NCBI RefSeq assembly: GCF_000423545.1
Contig: NZ_AUIE01000016.1
Location: 100,518 to 164,517 of the forward strand
Direction: 5' to 3'
From: Metapseudomonas resinovorans DSM 21078
GTDB taxonomy: Bacteria > Pseudomonadota > Gammaproteobacteria > Pseudomonadales > Pseudomonadaceae
Length of the DNA: 64,000 nt
Shown: piece after piece, positions 17,331 through 25,456 of the stretch
Numbering within the stretch: the first letter of the stretch is position 1
Layout of the letters: every line of letters starts with the position of its first letter
Position numbers and translations under genes: made by a program
The notes under the pieces: model-generated
What the model was told of the DNA's origin: nothing
Database searches by the model: none
What the model saw: only the letters and a program-made list of their open reading frames with translations

Positions 17331-19357
17331 CCACTCTGATGGTGCAGGGCACCACCTCCGACGCCGGCAAGAGCACCCTGGTGACGGCGATTTGCCGCTG
17401 GCTCAGGCGCCAGGGCGTGGCGGTGGTGCCGTTCAAACCGCAGAACATGGCCCTGAACAGCGCGGTGACCGCCGATGGCGGCGAAATCGGCCGCGCCCAG
17501 GCCGTGCAGGCTCAGGCATGTGGCCTGGCGCCCCATACCGACATGAACCCGGTGCTGCTCAAGCCCAACACCGACATCGGCGCCCAGGTGATCATCCATG
17601 GCCGCGCCGTCACCAGCATGAATGCCGCCGCCTACCACGACTACAAGAAGGTCGCGATGGCCGCGGTGCTGGAGTCCCACCAGCGCCTTGGCAGCCAGTA
17701 TTCGGTGGTGCTGGTGGAGGGCGCTGGCTCCCCGGCAGAGATCAACCTGCGCGCCAACGACATTGCCAACATGGGCTTTGCCGAGGCGGTGGACTGCCCG
17801 GTGATCCTGGTCGCCGATATCGACCGGGGCGGCGTTTTCGCCCATCTGGTGGGCACCCTGGCGCTGCTCTCGCCCAGCGAACAGGCGCGGGTGAAGGGCT
17901 TCGTCATCAACCGTTTCCGGGGCGATATCGGCCTGCTCAAGCCGGGCCTGGACTGGCTGGAGCAACGCACCGGCAAGCCGGTGCTCGGCGTGCTGCCGTA
18001 CCTCACCGACTTCCACCTGGAGGCCGAGGACGCCATTGACCTGCGCCAGGCAGCCAAGGCCGGAGAACTGCTGCGGGTAGCGGTGCCGGTGTTGCCGCGC
18101 ATCAGCAACCACACCGACTTCGACCCGCTGCGCCTGCACCCGCAGGTACAACTCAGTTTTGTCGGCCCGGGCCAACCCATTCCGCCGTCGGACCTGATCA
18201 TCCTGCCCGGCTCCAAGAGCGTGCGCGCCGACCTCGCGCGCCTGCGTGAACACGGTTGGGACCAGGCGCTGCAGCGTCATCTGCGCTACGGCGGCAAGGT
18301 GCTCGGCATTTGCGGTGGCTACCAGATGCTCGGCCGCCGCATTGCCGATCCCCACGGCCTGGAAGGTCCCGCCGGGGAGAGCGCCGGCCTCGGCCTGCTG
18401 GACATCGACACCGTGCTGGAGCCCGAGAAGCAGCTGCGCAATGTCGCCGGCCACCTGCGCCTGGAAGACGCGGCGGTGAGCGGCTACGAAATCCATGCCG
18501 GTGTCACTACCGGCATTGGCCTGGAAAACCCCATGGTCACGCTGGACGACGGCCACACCGATGGCGCTCGCAGTTCCGACGGCCAAGTCATGGGCACCTA
18601 CCTGCACGGCCTGTTCGAATCCTCCGAGGCGTGCGCCGCCATCCTGCGCTGGGCGGGTCTCGCCGCCGTGCAAAGCGTCGACTACCACGCCCTGCGGGAA
18701 CGCGATATCGAGCGCCTTGCCGACCAGGTGGAACAGCATCTGGATACGCGGAGGCTGCAGTTACTGTGCGGGCTGTCCCCTACGGGCATGCACTCGAACC
18801 ACGGCAGAACGCCCCACGAATTACGAGGTTTACCGATGCCTGAGCTCATCCTCGGCGGTGCCCGCTCCGGCAAGAGCCGGATGGCAGAGAAGCTCGCCGC
18901 TGAAAGTGGCCTCAAGGTCATCTACGTCGCCACCAGCCAGCCGCTGGACGGTGAGATGAGCGCGCGGGTCGCCCATCACCGCGCCCGCCGTCCAGAGCAC
19001 TGGGGCCTAGTGGAAGAGCCGCTGGAGCTGGCCCGCGTATTGCGCGAGAGCGCCGCCGCCGACACCTGCCTGCTGGTGGATTGCCTGACCCTCTGGCTGA
19101 CCAACCTGCTGATGCTGGACGACCCGGCGCGGCTCGATGCTGAGCGCGAAGCGCTGCTCGGTTGCATCGCCGAGCTGCCGGGCCGCGTGCTGCTGGTGAG
19201 CAATGAAACCGGGCTGGGCGTCGTGCCCCTGGGCGAGCTGACCCGTCGCTATGTCGACGAAGCCGGCTGGCTGCACCAGGCCCTGGCCGAACGCAGCGAA
19301 CGGGTGATATTCACCGTCGCTGGCCTGCCCATGATTCTGAAGGGAGAGCCCCTATGA
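17327..19357 (+). CDS. cobQ: Cobyric acid synthase CobQ fused in frame to CobP
   Basis: CobQ amidates the b, d, e and g side chains of adenosylcobyrinic a,c-diamide. The N-terminal part has the P-loop [44 protein letters not shown] and a triad glutaminase domain with Cys in [10 protein letters not shown]. CobQ homology ends near residue 485. Instead of stopping, the frame continues through about 18 residues ([16 protein letters not shown]) into the CobP methionine at residue 504, giving a 676-residue polypeptide. I read the codons across 18776-18838 and found no stop. The ATG overlaps the cobC stop. A longer frame upstream of 17327 is spurious. Confidence 0.9.
   Translation: MTTLMVQGTTSDAGKSTLVTAICRWLRRQGVAVVPFKPQNMALNSAVTADGGEIGRAQAVQAQACGLAPHTDMNPVLLKPNTDIGAQVIIHGRAVTSMNAAAYHDYKKVAMAAVLESHQRLGSQYSVVLVEGAGSPAEINLRANDIANMGFAEAVDCPVILVADIDRGGVFAHLVGTLALLSPSEQARVKGFVINRFRGDIGLLKPGLDWLEQRTGKPVLGVLPYLTDFHLEAEDAIDLRQAAKAGELLRVAVPVLPRISNHTDFDPLRLHPQVQLSFVGPGQPIPPSDLIILPGSKSVRADLARLREHGWDQALQRHLRYGGKVLGICGGYQMLGRRIADPHGLEGPAGESAGLGLLDIDTVLEPEKQLRNVAGHLRLEDAAVSGYEIHAGVTTGIGLENPMVTLDDGHTDGARSSDGQVMGTYLHGLFESSEACAAILRWAGLAAVQSVDYHALRERDIERLADQVEQHLDTRRLQLLCGLSPTGMHSNHGRTPHELRGLPMPELILGGARSGKSRMAEKLAAESGLKVIYVATSQPLDGEMSARVAHHRARRPEHWGLVEEPLELARVLRESAAADTCLLVDCLTLWLTNLLMLDDPARLDAEREALLGCIAELPGRVLLVSNETGLGVVPLGELTRRYVDEAGWLHQALAERSERVIFTVAGLPMILKGEPL
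18836..19357 (+). CDS. cobP: Adenosylcobinamide kinase / cobinamide-phosphate guanylyltransferase
   Basis: Bifunctional CobP/CobU phosphorylates adenosylcobinamide and transfers GMP to make adenosylcobinamide-GDP. 173 residues, normal full length. It has the P-loop [10 protein letters not shown], the guanylylation-site His in [25 protein letters not shown] and [12 protein letters not shown]. This entry marks the internal initiation site: ATG 18836 has GAGG about 7 nt upstream, so free CobP may be made beside the CobQ-CobP read-through product. It ends in an ATGA overlap with cobU. Confidence 0.9.
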   Translation: MPELILGGARSGKSRMAEKLAAESGLKVIYVATSQPLDGEMSARVAHHRARRPEHWGLVEEPLELARVLRESAAADTCLLVDCLTLWLTNLLMLDDPARLDAEREALLGCIAELPGRVLLVSNETGLGVVPLGELTRRYVDEAGWLHQALAERSERVIFTVAGLPMILKGEPL

Positions 19358-20409
19358 CACTCGATTGGTGGTTGAAACCCTGCCAGCCGCTCGACCCGGT
19401 AGCCCGCGCCAAGGCCCAGGCCCGCCAGGACCAATTGACCAAACCGCGTGGCGCGCTCGGCCAACTGGAAGACCTGGCCATCACCCTTGCCGCCCAGCAG
19501 GGTCGTGAGCGGCCGTGCATCGACCGCCCCTGGTTCGCGGTGTTCGCCGGCGACCATGGCGTGGTGGAGGAGGGCGTATCCGCCTACCCGCAGGCGGTGA
19601 CGGGCGAGATGCTGCGCAACTTCGTCCGCGGCGGGGCCGCCATCAGCGTGCTGGCGAAGAGCCTGGGCGCCACCCTGGAGCTGGTGGATCTGGGCACCGC
19701 CGTGCCATTGGAGCCGCTGCCAGGCGTGCTGCATTTGCAGGTGGGAGCGGGCACCGCGAACTTCGCCCGAGAGCCGGCGATGACCGCGGCCCAGTGCCTG
19801 ATCGCCCTGCAGGCCGGCCATGCCAGCGTGGAGCGCGCCCTGGAAGCGGGTGCCGACCTGTACGTCGGCGGCGAAATGGGCATCGGCAATACGACCACTG
19901 CCAGTGCCTTGGCGTGTGCCCTGTTGGACCTGCCGGCCTCCTCGCTGGCTGGGCCTGGTACCGGGCTGGATGGCAAGGGTGTGGCGCACAAGATCCAGGT
20001 GATCGAGCACGCCCTGGCCCTGCACCGCGATCACTGCGACAGCCCGCAGGAAACCCTGCGTCGACTTGGCGGCTTCGAAGTGGCGGCGCTGACTGGCGCC
20101 TATCTCGCGTGCGCCCAGCAGGGCCTGCCGGTCCTGGTGGATGGCTTCATCTGCAGCGTCGCTGCGCTCTGTGCCGTACGCCTGAACCCCGCGTGCCGCG
20201 AGTGGCTGTTGTTCTCCCACCGCTCCGCCGAGCCCGGCCACATGGCCGTACTCGATGCGCTGGAAGCTCAGCCGCTGCTGGACCTGGGGCTGCGCTTGGG
20301 CGAAGGCAGCGGCGCGGCGATCGCCCTGCCGTTGCTGCGCCTGGCGTGCGAGCTGCATGACGGAATGGCCACGTTCGCCGAGGCTTCGGTATCGGACCGA
20401 CCTGCATGA
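19354..20409 (+). CDS. cobU: Nicotinate-nucleotide-dimethylbenzimidazole phosphoribosyltransferase
   Basis: CobT/CobU family enzyme that makes alpha-ribazole 5'-phosphate from dimethylbenzimidazole and nicotinate mononucleotide. 351 residues with [45 protein letters not shown] and the catalytic-Glu region [15 protein letters not shown]. It uses the product of bluB in the same operon and overlaps neighbours by 4 nt on both sides. Named cobU in Pseudomonas, cobT in enterics. Confidence 0.96.
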   Translation: MTLDWWLKPCQPLDPVARAKAQARQDQLTKPRGALGQLEDLAITLAAQQGRERPCIDRPWFAVFAGDHGVVEEGVSAYPQAVTGEMLRNFVRGGAAISVLAKSLGATLELVDLGTAVPLEPLPGVLHLQVGAGTANFAREPAMTAAQCLIALQAGHASVERALEAGADLYVGGEMGIGNTTTASALACALLDLPASSLAGPGTGLDGKGVAHKIQVIEHALALHRDHCDSPQETLRRLGGFEVAALTGAYLACAQQGLPVLVDGFICSVAALCAVRLNPACREWLLFSHRSAEPGHMAVLDALEAQPLLDLGLRLGEGSGAAIALPLLRLACELHDGMATFAEASVSDRPA

Positions 20410-20972
20410 AGCTCGACCTTCTGCGTCATGGCGAAACCGAGCGCGGCGGCGGCTTTCGCGGCAGCCTGGACGACGCCCTGACCGATACCGGCTGGGCGCA
20501 GATGCGCTCCGGGGTCGCAGAGGCGGGCCCCTGGGATGTGCTGGTGAGTTCGCCCCTGCAACGCTGCGCGGCCTTTGCTCGCGAGCTGGAGCAGCGTCTT
20601 GGCCTGCCGCTGCACTTCGATGCCGATCTGCGCGAACTGCACTTCGGCCAGTGGGAAGGCCGCAGCGCCGCTGAGCTGATGGAAGAGCACGGCGAAGGCC
20701 TGGGCCTGTTCTGGAACGACCCCTACAGCTTTACCCCGCCGGACGGCGAGACATTGCAGGACTTCGAAGCGCGGGTCATGGCCGCAGGCGAACGCCTGCA
20801 TGAGCGTTTTGCCGGTCAGCGGGTGCTGCTGGTTACCCACGGCGGGGTGATCCGCCTCCTGGTGGCGCGCGCCCGGCAACTGCCGCGTGCCCAACTGATG
20901 CAGGTGGAGGTCGCCCACGGCGAACTGTTCCGCCTGGCCGTCGACGAAAGCGGCCTGCGGGAACGCCCATGA
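20406..20972 (+). CDS. cobC: Alpha-ribazole phosphatase (histidine phosphatase)
   Basis: A 188-residue phosphoglycerate-mutase-like phosphatase with the phosphohistidine motif [11 protein letters not shown] at the N-terminus, [13 protein letters not shown], the acidic [12 protein letters not shown] and a second His in [14 protein letters not shown]. In this operon it most likely dephosphorylates alpha-ribazole phosphate or the cobalamin phosphate. The enteric name cobC clashes with the decarboxylase at 16338. 4-nt overlaps on each side support co-translation. Confidence 0.9.
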   Translation: MKLDLLRHGETERGGGFRGSLDDALTDTGWAQMRSGVAEAGPWDVLVSSPLQRCAAFARELEQRLGLPLHFDADLRELHFGQWEGRSAAELMEEHGEGLGLFWNDPYSFTPPDGETLQDFEARVMAAGERLHERFAGQRVLLVTHGGVIRLLVARARQLPRAQLMQVEVAHGELFRLAVDESGLRERP

Positions 20973-21700
20973 CGCCCTTGCTGATCGCCCTGCAGTTCCT
21001 CACCCGTCTGCCTGTCCGCCTGCCGGGTATGCCCGAGCCGCGAGAAATCGGGCGCTCGCTATTGTGGTACCCGCTGGTCGGCCTGCTGATCGGGGGACTG
21101 CTGCTGGCCGCAGCCTGGCTGCTGGATGGGCAGCCGATGCTGTTGTCCGCGGCGCTGCTGCTCGCGCTCTGGGTGGGGCTGTCGGGCGGTCTTCACCTGG
21201 ACGGCCTGGCCGACACGGCGGATGCCTGGGTGGGCGGCTACGGCGACCGCGAACGCACCCTGACGATCATGAAGGACCCACGCAGCGGCCCCATCGCGGT
21301 GGTCGTGCTGGTGGTGGTGCTGTTGCTCAAGTTCGCGGCACTCACGGCTGTGCTGCAGGCAGGGCAATGGCTGCCCCTCGTGCTGGCCCCCTGGCTGGCG
21401 CGCGGAATGCTGCCCTTGTTGTTCCTGACCACTCCGTACGTGCGCCCGGGTGGCCTGGGCCAAGCGTTGGCCGAACACCTGCCACGCCGGGAACTGCCCC
21501 TGTGGCTGGCTGCGCAGGGCGTGGCGATGCTGGTGCTGGGCTGGTCGGCCTGGGTTGCCCTGGCCGCAGCGCTGGTGGTGTTCGGCTGGTTGCGCGGACG
21601 CTTCCTGCGGCGGCTGGGCGGCACGACAGGGGATACGGCGGGGGCGCTGGTGGAGTTGGTGGAGGTGGGGGTGCTGGTGGGTGTGGCGCTTGTCGGTTAG
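20969..21700 (+). CDS. cobV: Adenosylcobinamide-GDP ribazoletransferase (cobalamin synthase)
   Basis: Polytopic membrane enzyme CobV/CobS that joins adenosylcobinamide-GDP and alpha-ribazole to form adenosylcobalamin. 243 residues with LIALQFLTRLPV, LWYPLVGLLIGGLLLAAAW, GLHLDGLADTADAWVGGYGDRERTLTIMKDPRSGPIAV (metal-binding Asp residues) and RRLGGTTGDTAGALVELVEV. The last gene of the cob operon; a 23-bp perfect hairpin starts 2 nt after its stop. Confidence 0.95.
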   Translation: MTPLLIALQFLTRLPVRLPGMPEPREIGRSLLWYPLVGLLIGGLLLAAAWLLDGQPMLLSAALLLALWVGLSGGLHLDGLADTADAWVGGYGDRERTLTIMKDPRSGPIAVVVLVVVLLLKFAALTAVLQAGQWLPLVLAPWLARGMLPLLFLTTPYVRPGGLGQALAEHLPRRELPLWLAAQGVAMLVLGWSAWVALAAALVVFGWLRGRFLRRLGGTTGDTAGALVELVEVGVLVGVALVG

Positions 21701-22098
21701 GCCCTCACCCCTAGCCCCTCTCCCGGAGGGAGAGGGGCTAGGGGTGAGGGTGGTTTGATAGAGAGCTCCGGCTCCTGCGTCGTCAGCCAGATTGCTTCAA
21801 GCACGGCGTTCGTCTGTTGCAATACGTCGTGGTTCCAGAAGCGCAGCACGCGATATCCGTTCGTTACGAGCCAGGCATCGCGTCTAGAGTCGACGGGATT
21901 CTCCAGGTGCTGGCCGCCGTCGAGTTCGACGACGAGTTTGTGTTCATGGCAGTAGAAGTCTGCGAAGTAGGGCCCCAGCGGTTGTTGCCGACGAAACTTC
22001 AAGCCGGATAGCAAGCGATTGCGCAGATGCTGCCATAGCAGACGCTCCGCATCCGTCTGCTCCACCCTGAGTCTCCTGGCAAATTCGAGCCTTTCCAT
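21697..22098 (-). CDS. DUF559 domain protein (Vsr-like endonuclease fold)
   Basis: A 133-residue protein of the DUF559 family, which has a restriction-endonuclease-like (Vsr-related) fold. It shows ARRLRVEQTDAERLLWQHLRNRLL, FRRQQPLGPYFADFYC, LVVELDGGQH and RVLRFWNHDVL; the Asp/Glu of YFADF and VVELDG would form the metal site. The start at 22098 has AAGGA 5 nt upstream; ATG 22104 overlaps that SD. The C-terminal 17 residues (PSPLAPLPPGEGLGVRA) are encoded by the palindromic repeat, so the native end is probably just before it. Function unknown. Confidence 0.85.
   Translation of the reverse strand: MERLEFARRLRVEQTDAERLLWQHLRNRLLSGLKFRRQQPLGPYFADFYCHEHKLVVELDGGQHLENPVDSRRDAWLVTNGYRVLRFWNHDVLQQTNAVLEAIWLTTQEPELSIKPPSPLAPLPPGEGLGVRA
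21702..21750. repeat. Perfect 23-bp inverted repeat between convergent genes
   Basis: CCCTCACCCCTAGCCCCTCTCCC (21702-21724) pairs perfectly with 21728-21750 around a GGA loop. It is the widespread Pseudomonas 'CCTCTCCC' intergenic palindrome. It lies directly after cobV and inside the last codons of the convergent DUF559 gene, and could end both transcripts although no long T-run follows. Confidence 0.9.
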
Positions 22099-22193
22099 AA
22101 GCATCCTTGCTCAGTGAATAAAGACTCGATTGTCCGGGGTTAGCCGGCAGGAAACTTCCGATATCCGCCCCCGATTCCCCCGATTCCCCCGAT

Positions 22194-22838
22194 CTACTCA
22201 AACACAAAATGCTCGCTCGCCAGCCCCATCACCAACGCGGTCGGCTTCAGCATGGCGGCTGCATGCCCCTTGGCACGGGGTAGCAGGCGGGCGAAGTAGA
22301 AGTCGCTGGTGGCCAGCTTGGCGCGGTAGAACTCGGTGGATTCCACGCCGCCGTCACGCAGTCGTTGGCGGGCCGCGCGTTTCTGCAGGGCCCAGGCGTA
22401 GGCGAGGGCGGCGTAGCCGGAATACATCAGGAAGTCGTGACTGGCGGTGCTCACCACGTCGCGCTCCTTGCGGGCGCGTTTCTCAGCAGGTCGACGGCCA
22501 AGCGAGCGATCTGGCCGGTGATGTCACGCACGGCCTTGCCTTGGGTCATCAGCAGCACCTTGCGGCCGAGCAGGTCGAGTGCCTGGATTGCCAGTAGTGC
22601 CTTCGTAAAGGGTGGCGATGCGGGCGTCGCGGACGATCTGCTCCATGCCGTGCTCGCGGATGTAGCCATGGCCGCCAAACACCTCTTCGCAGAGCCGGGC
22701 GCATTCGTCGAGGATGGCTTCGACCATGTCCGGAGTCGCGTCGCTGCCATTGGCCAGCGCGCGGTAATAGGCGGGGAAATCGAAGACTTCGTTGAGCAGA
22801 AAGCGCATGTCGCGCAGCGGTGCTTTGTAGCTGGGCAT
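22194..22838 (-). pseudogene. Acyl-CoA dehydrogenase remnant with internal deletion and frameshifts
   Basis: The N-terminal 52 codons ([13 protein letters not shown] ... [11 protein letters not shown]) match the start of long (about 600-residue) acyl-CoA dehydrogenases. At about 22683 they run straight into C-terminal sequence [23 protein letters not shown], so several hundred codons are missing. An extra base near 22588 breaks [19 protein letters not shown], and another shift near 22480 breaks AVDLL/ARKERDVVSTASHDF. The last piece ends ASEHFVFE-stop at 22194. The gene cannot make a functional flavoprotein. The intact homologue is normally next to a MarR/MFS pair, as here. Confidence 0.9.
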
Positions 22839-23002
22839 GGTGACCTCGGCGTGCGTTGATGGCCCGGTTTATATGGGGCGGGCAGGACGCCGGCCTTGGC
22901 AGCGGCAACGAGGTGTTCTGGCAGTTGGGACAATCGGTTCCGTTTCCGGCCACCTGCCATCGGCAGGATTCGATTGACGCTCAGGGAGATGCGGGTATAT
23001 AC

Positions 23003-23425
23003 ATGCAACCCATGTTGCCGACTCAATGTCTCTGTACCAAGCTGCGCCGCGCCACACGTAACGTGACCCGGCTCTACGACGATGCCCTTGCCGGCGTCGG
23101 GGTGAATGTCGCCCAGTACTCGCTGTTGAAGAACCTGGCGCGGCTCGACCAGCCGAGTATCACCAGCCTGGCCGAAGCCATGGGGCTGGACCGCAGCACC
23201 TTGGGGCGCAACCTCAAGGTGCTGGAGGCCAAGGGGCTGGTGTTGCTGGAGGGCGGCGAGGACCAGCGCAATCGGCTGGTATCGCTGACGCCGGCTGGCC
23301 GCAACAGCCTCGACCAGGCTTTGCAGGCCTGGGAGCGTGTGCAACAGGACATGGGGCAACGCATGGGGCCGGAGAAGCGGGCAGCACTGATGGCGCTGCT
23401 GGACGATCTGGAACATATCGCCTGA
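23003..23425 (+). CDS. MarR family transcriptional regulator
   Basis: A 140-residue winged-helix regulator with dimerisation helices at both ends, recognition region ITSLAEAMGLDRSTLGRNLKVLEAKGLV and wing GGEDQRNRLVSLTPAG. The ATG at 23003 gives MQPMLPTQCLCTKLRRATR; an alternative ATG lies at 23012, and the longer frame upstream is unlikely. It probably represses the MFS gene 45 nt downstream through the palindrome at 23441 and may bind a similar half-site overlapping its own start (GCGGGTATATAC). Cys residues near the N-terminus could sense oxidants, but this is only inference. Confidence 0.9.
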   Translation: MQPMLPTQCLCTKLRRATRNVTRLYDDALAGVGVNVAQYSLLKNLARLDQPSITSLAEAMGLDRSTLGRNLKVLEAKGLVLLEGGEDQRNRLVSLTPAGRNSLDQALQAWERVQQDMGQRMGPEKRAALMALLDDLEHIA

Positions 23426-23440
23426 TATTTTCTCTGGAAA

Positions 23441-23456
23441 ACGGGTATCTACCCGT
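23441..23456. promoter_or_regulatory. Palindrome ACGGGTATCTACCCGT, candidate MarR operator
   Basis: Perfect 7-2-7 inverted repeat located 14 nt upstream of the MFS start codon and just after the MarR stop. A related GCGGGTATATAC sequence lies at 22991-23002 at the MarR start. Spacing and position fit an operator; binding is inferred. Confidence 0.6.
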
Positions 23457-23469
23457 AAAGGAATTTTCT

Positions 23470-24675
23470 ATGACATCGGTATGGCGTACGAGTGGCTGGG
23501 TCCTCCTGGGGGCGTCGTTGATCCTGGCCTTGTCGTTAGGCATTCGCCATGGATTCGGCCTGTTCCTGGCGCCCATGAGCAGCGAGTTCGGCTGGGGCAG
23601 GGAAGTCTTCGCGTTCGCGATTGCCCTGCAGAACCTCATCTGGGGTCTGGCGCAACCCTTCACCGGCGCTCTGGCCGACCGCTTCGGCGCGGCAAAGACC
23701 GTGGTCGTCGGTGGCGTCCTGTATGCCATTGGCCTGGTGCTGATGGGGTTTTCCGATTCGGCATTGTCGCTGTCCTTCAGCGCCGGCCTGCTGATCGGCA
23801 TTGGCCTCTCGGGCACCTCATTCTCGGTGATTCTTGGCGTGGTGGGTCGCGCCGTGCCGGTGGAAAAACGCAGCATGGCCATGGGGATCGCCGCAGCCGC
23901 CGGCTCTTTCGGCCAGTTCGCCATGCTTCCCGGTACCCTCGGGCTGATCGGCTGGCTCGGCTGGTCGTCCGCACTGCTGGCGCTGGGTCTGCTAGTTGCG
24001 CTGATCGTGCCGCTGGTGGGGTTGCTCAAGGACAATCCGCCGCCGCCCCAGGCTCATGAACAAAGCCTTGGCGATGCCCTGCGTGAGGCGGCGGGTCACT
24101 CAGGCTTCTGGCTGCTGGCGCTGGGCTTCTTCGTCTGTGGCTTCCAGGTGGTGTTCATCGGCGTGCATCTGCCGGCCTACCTGGTGGATCAGCACCTGCC
24201 GGCTGCGGTGGGCACCACGGTGCTGGCGCTGGTGGGGTTGTTCAACGTATTCGGCACCTACATCGCCGGCTGGCTGGGCGGCCGCCATGCCAAGCCCAGG
24301 CTGTTGACCGCGCTTTATCTGCTGCGCGGCGTGGTCATCGTCGCCTTTGTCTATTCGCCGCTGACCATCTGGAGTGCCTATGCCTTTGGTATGGCCATGG
24401 GGCTGCTGTGGTTGTCCACCGTGCCCCTGACCAACGGCACCGTCGCAACCCTGTTCGGCGTGCGCAATCTGTCCATGCTCGGTGGTATCGTTTTCCTGTT
24501 CCACCAGTTGGGCGCCTTCCTCGGCGGCTGGCTGGGGGGCTACCTTTATGACCACACGGGCAGTTACGAACTGGTATGGCAGATTTCCATCTTCCTCAGT
24601 CTGCTCGCCGCCGTGCTGAACTGGCCGGTGCGGGAGCAACCGGTGGCGCGCCTGCAGCCCGTCGGGGCCGTATGA
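23470..24675 (+). CDS. MFS transporter
   Basis: A 401-residue major facilitator with about 12 hydrophobic helices and a charged central loop (LLKDNPPPPQAHEQSLGDALREA). Motif A-like GALADRFGAAKTVVVGG lies between helices 2 and 3, and the N-terminal signature GIRHGFGLFLAPMSSEFGWGREVFAFAIALQNL is typical of monocarboxylate/oxalate-antiporter-like (YbfB/OFA) members. The substrate cannot be read from sequence. It is adjacent to a MarR gene and candidate operator, so probably inducible. It overlaps a 39-codon ORF. Confidence 0.9.
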   Translation: MTSVWRTSGWVLLGASLILALSLGIRHGFGLFLAPMSSEFGWGREVFAFAIALQNLIWGLAQPFTGALADRFGAAKTVVVGGVLYAIGLVLMGFSDSALSLSFSAGLLIGIGLSGTSFSVILGVVGRAVPVEKRSMAMGIAAAAGSFGQFAMLPGTLGLIGWLGWSSALLALGLLVALIVPLVGLLKDNPPPPQAHEQSLGDALREAAGHSGFWLLALGFFVCGFQVVFIGVHLPAYLVDQHLPAAVGTTVLALVGLFNVFGTYIAGWLGGRHAKPRLLTALYLLRGVVIVAFVYSPLTIWSAYAFGMAMGLLWLSTVPLTNGTVATLFGVRNLSMLGGIVFLFHQLGAFLGGWLGGYLYDHTGSYELVWQISIFLSLLAAVLNWPVREQPVARLQPVGAV

Positions 24676-24791
24676 GCCAGCGTCTGGGCTGGGCGTTGGG
24701 AGCACTGGTGCTGGGGCTGCTGCTGGCCCTTGTATGGTGGGGCTGGCAGCAGGGTGGACTGGCGCTGATGCAGTTGGGATTCAATTGCTAG
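24672..24791 (+). CDS. Small single-span membrane protein
   Basis: A 39-residue ORF that starts in a 4-nt ATGA overlap with the MFS stop. It has a basic start (MSQRLGWALG), one hydrophobic segment (ALVLGLLLALVWWGWQQGGLALMQL) and a terminal Cys. Overlap coupling and membrane character suggest a real small protein, possibly an accessory of the transporter. No family recognised. Confidence 0.5.
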   Translation: MSQRLGWALGALVLGLLLALVWWGWQQGGLALMQLGFNC

Positions 24792-24845
24792 GCGGGTCGC
24801 TTGGCAGTAGCGTAGACAGATCGCCCGATCGTGCCGGAGTCCGCC

Positions 24846-25400
24846 ATGAAAGCTTTGCCCGCCCTGTCTTTGCTACTGCTCGCCTTGTTCGGCGGCCAGG
24901 CCATGGCCGCCGAGTGTCCCTCGCTGCTGCAGCATGAATTGCCGCAACTGCGCTCCAAGAACACCCTCGACCTTTGCCAGCGTTTCGCCGGCAAGCCCCT
25001 GGTGATCGTCAACACCGCCAGCCATTGCGGATTCACCCCGCAGTTCAAGGGGCTGGAGGCGCTCTACAAGCGCTACAAGGATCAGGGGCTGGAGGTGTTG
25101 GGCGTACCCTCGGACGACTTCAAACAGGAAGCCGCCAGCACTGAGGAAACTGCCAAGGTCTGCTACGTGAACTACGGTGTGACGTTCGCCATGACTCAGC
25201 CACAGCACGTGACCGGCGACGAGGCGACGCCGCTCTACAAAGAACTGATCGCCCAGTCCGGGCAGACGCCGCGCTGGAATTTCTACAAGTACGTGGTGGA
25301 CCGCCAAGGCAAGGTAATCGCCCATTTTTCCAGCCTTACCAAGCCGGATGACCCGGATTTGCTGAAGGCCGTGGAGCAGGCGCTGGCCAGTCAACCCTGA
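24846..25400 (+). CDS. Exported glutathione peroxidase family protein
   Basis: Thiol peroxidase reducing (lipid) hydroperoxides, predicted periplasmic. 184 residues; signal peptide [21 protein letters not shown] ending before AEC. The peroxidatic Cys is in [19 protein letters not shown], the later motif GVPSDDF replaces the usual GFPCNQF, and the WNFYKY(V) region is present. In that replacement the resolving-Cys position of Cys-type GPx is lost, though C-rich KVCYVNYG follows. GGAG upstream of ATG 24846. Followed by a strong terminator. Confidence 0.9.
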   Translation: MKALPALSLLLLALFGGQAMAAECPSLLQHELPQLRSKNTLDLCQRFAGKPLVIVNTASHCGFTPQFKGLEALYKRYKDQGLEVLGVPSDDFKQEAASTEETAKVCYVNYGVTFAMTQPQHVTGDEATPLYKELIAQSGQTPRWNFYKYVVDRQGKVIAHFSSLTKPDDPDLLKAVEQALASQP

Positions 25401-25412
25401 ATGACAGATAGA

Positions 25413-25445
25413 AGAAAGCCCGGACTTGTCCGGGCTTTCTTTTTC
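25413..25445 (+). terminator. Rho-independent terminator after the glutathione peroxidase gene
   Basis: AGAAAGCCCGGA pairs with TCCGGGCTTTCT around CTTG and is followed by TTTTTCC. It separates the convergent peroxidase and FadL genes. Confidence 0.92.
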
Positions 25446-25456
25446 CTACTGCCTGA

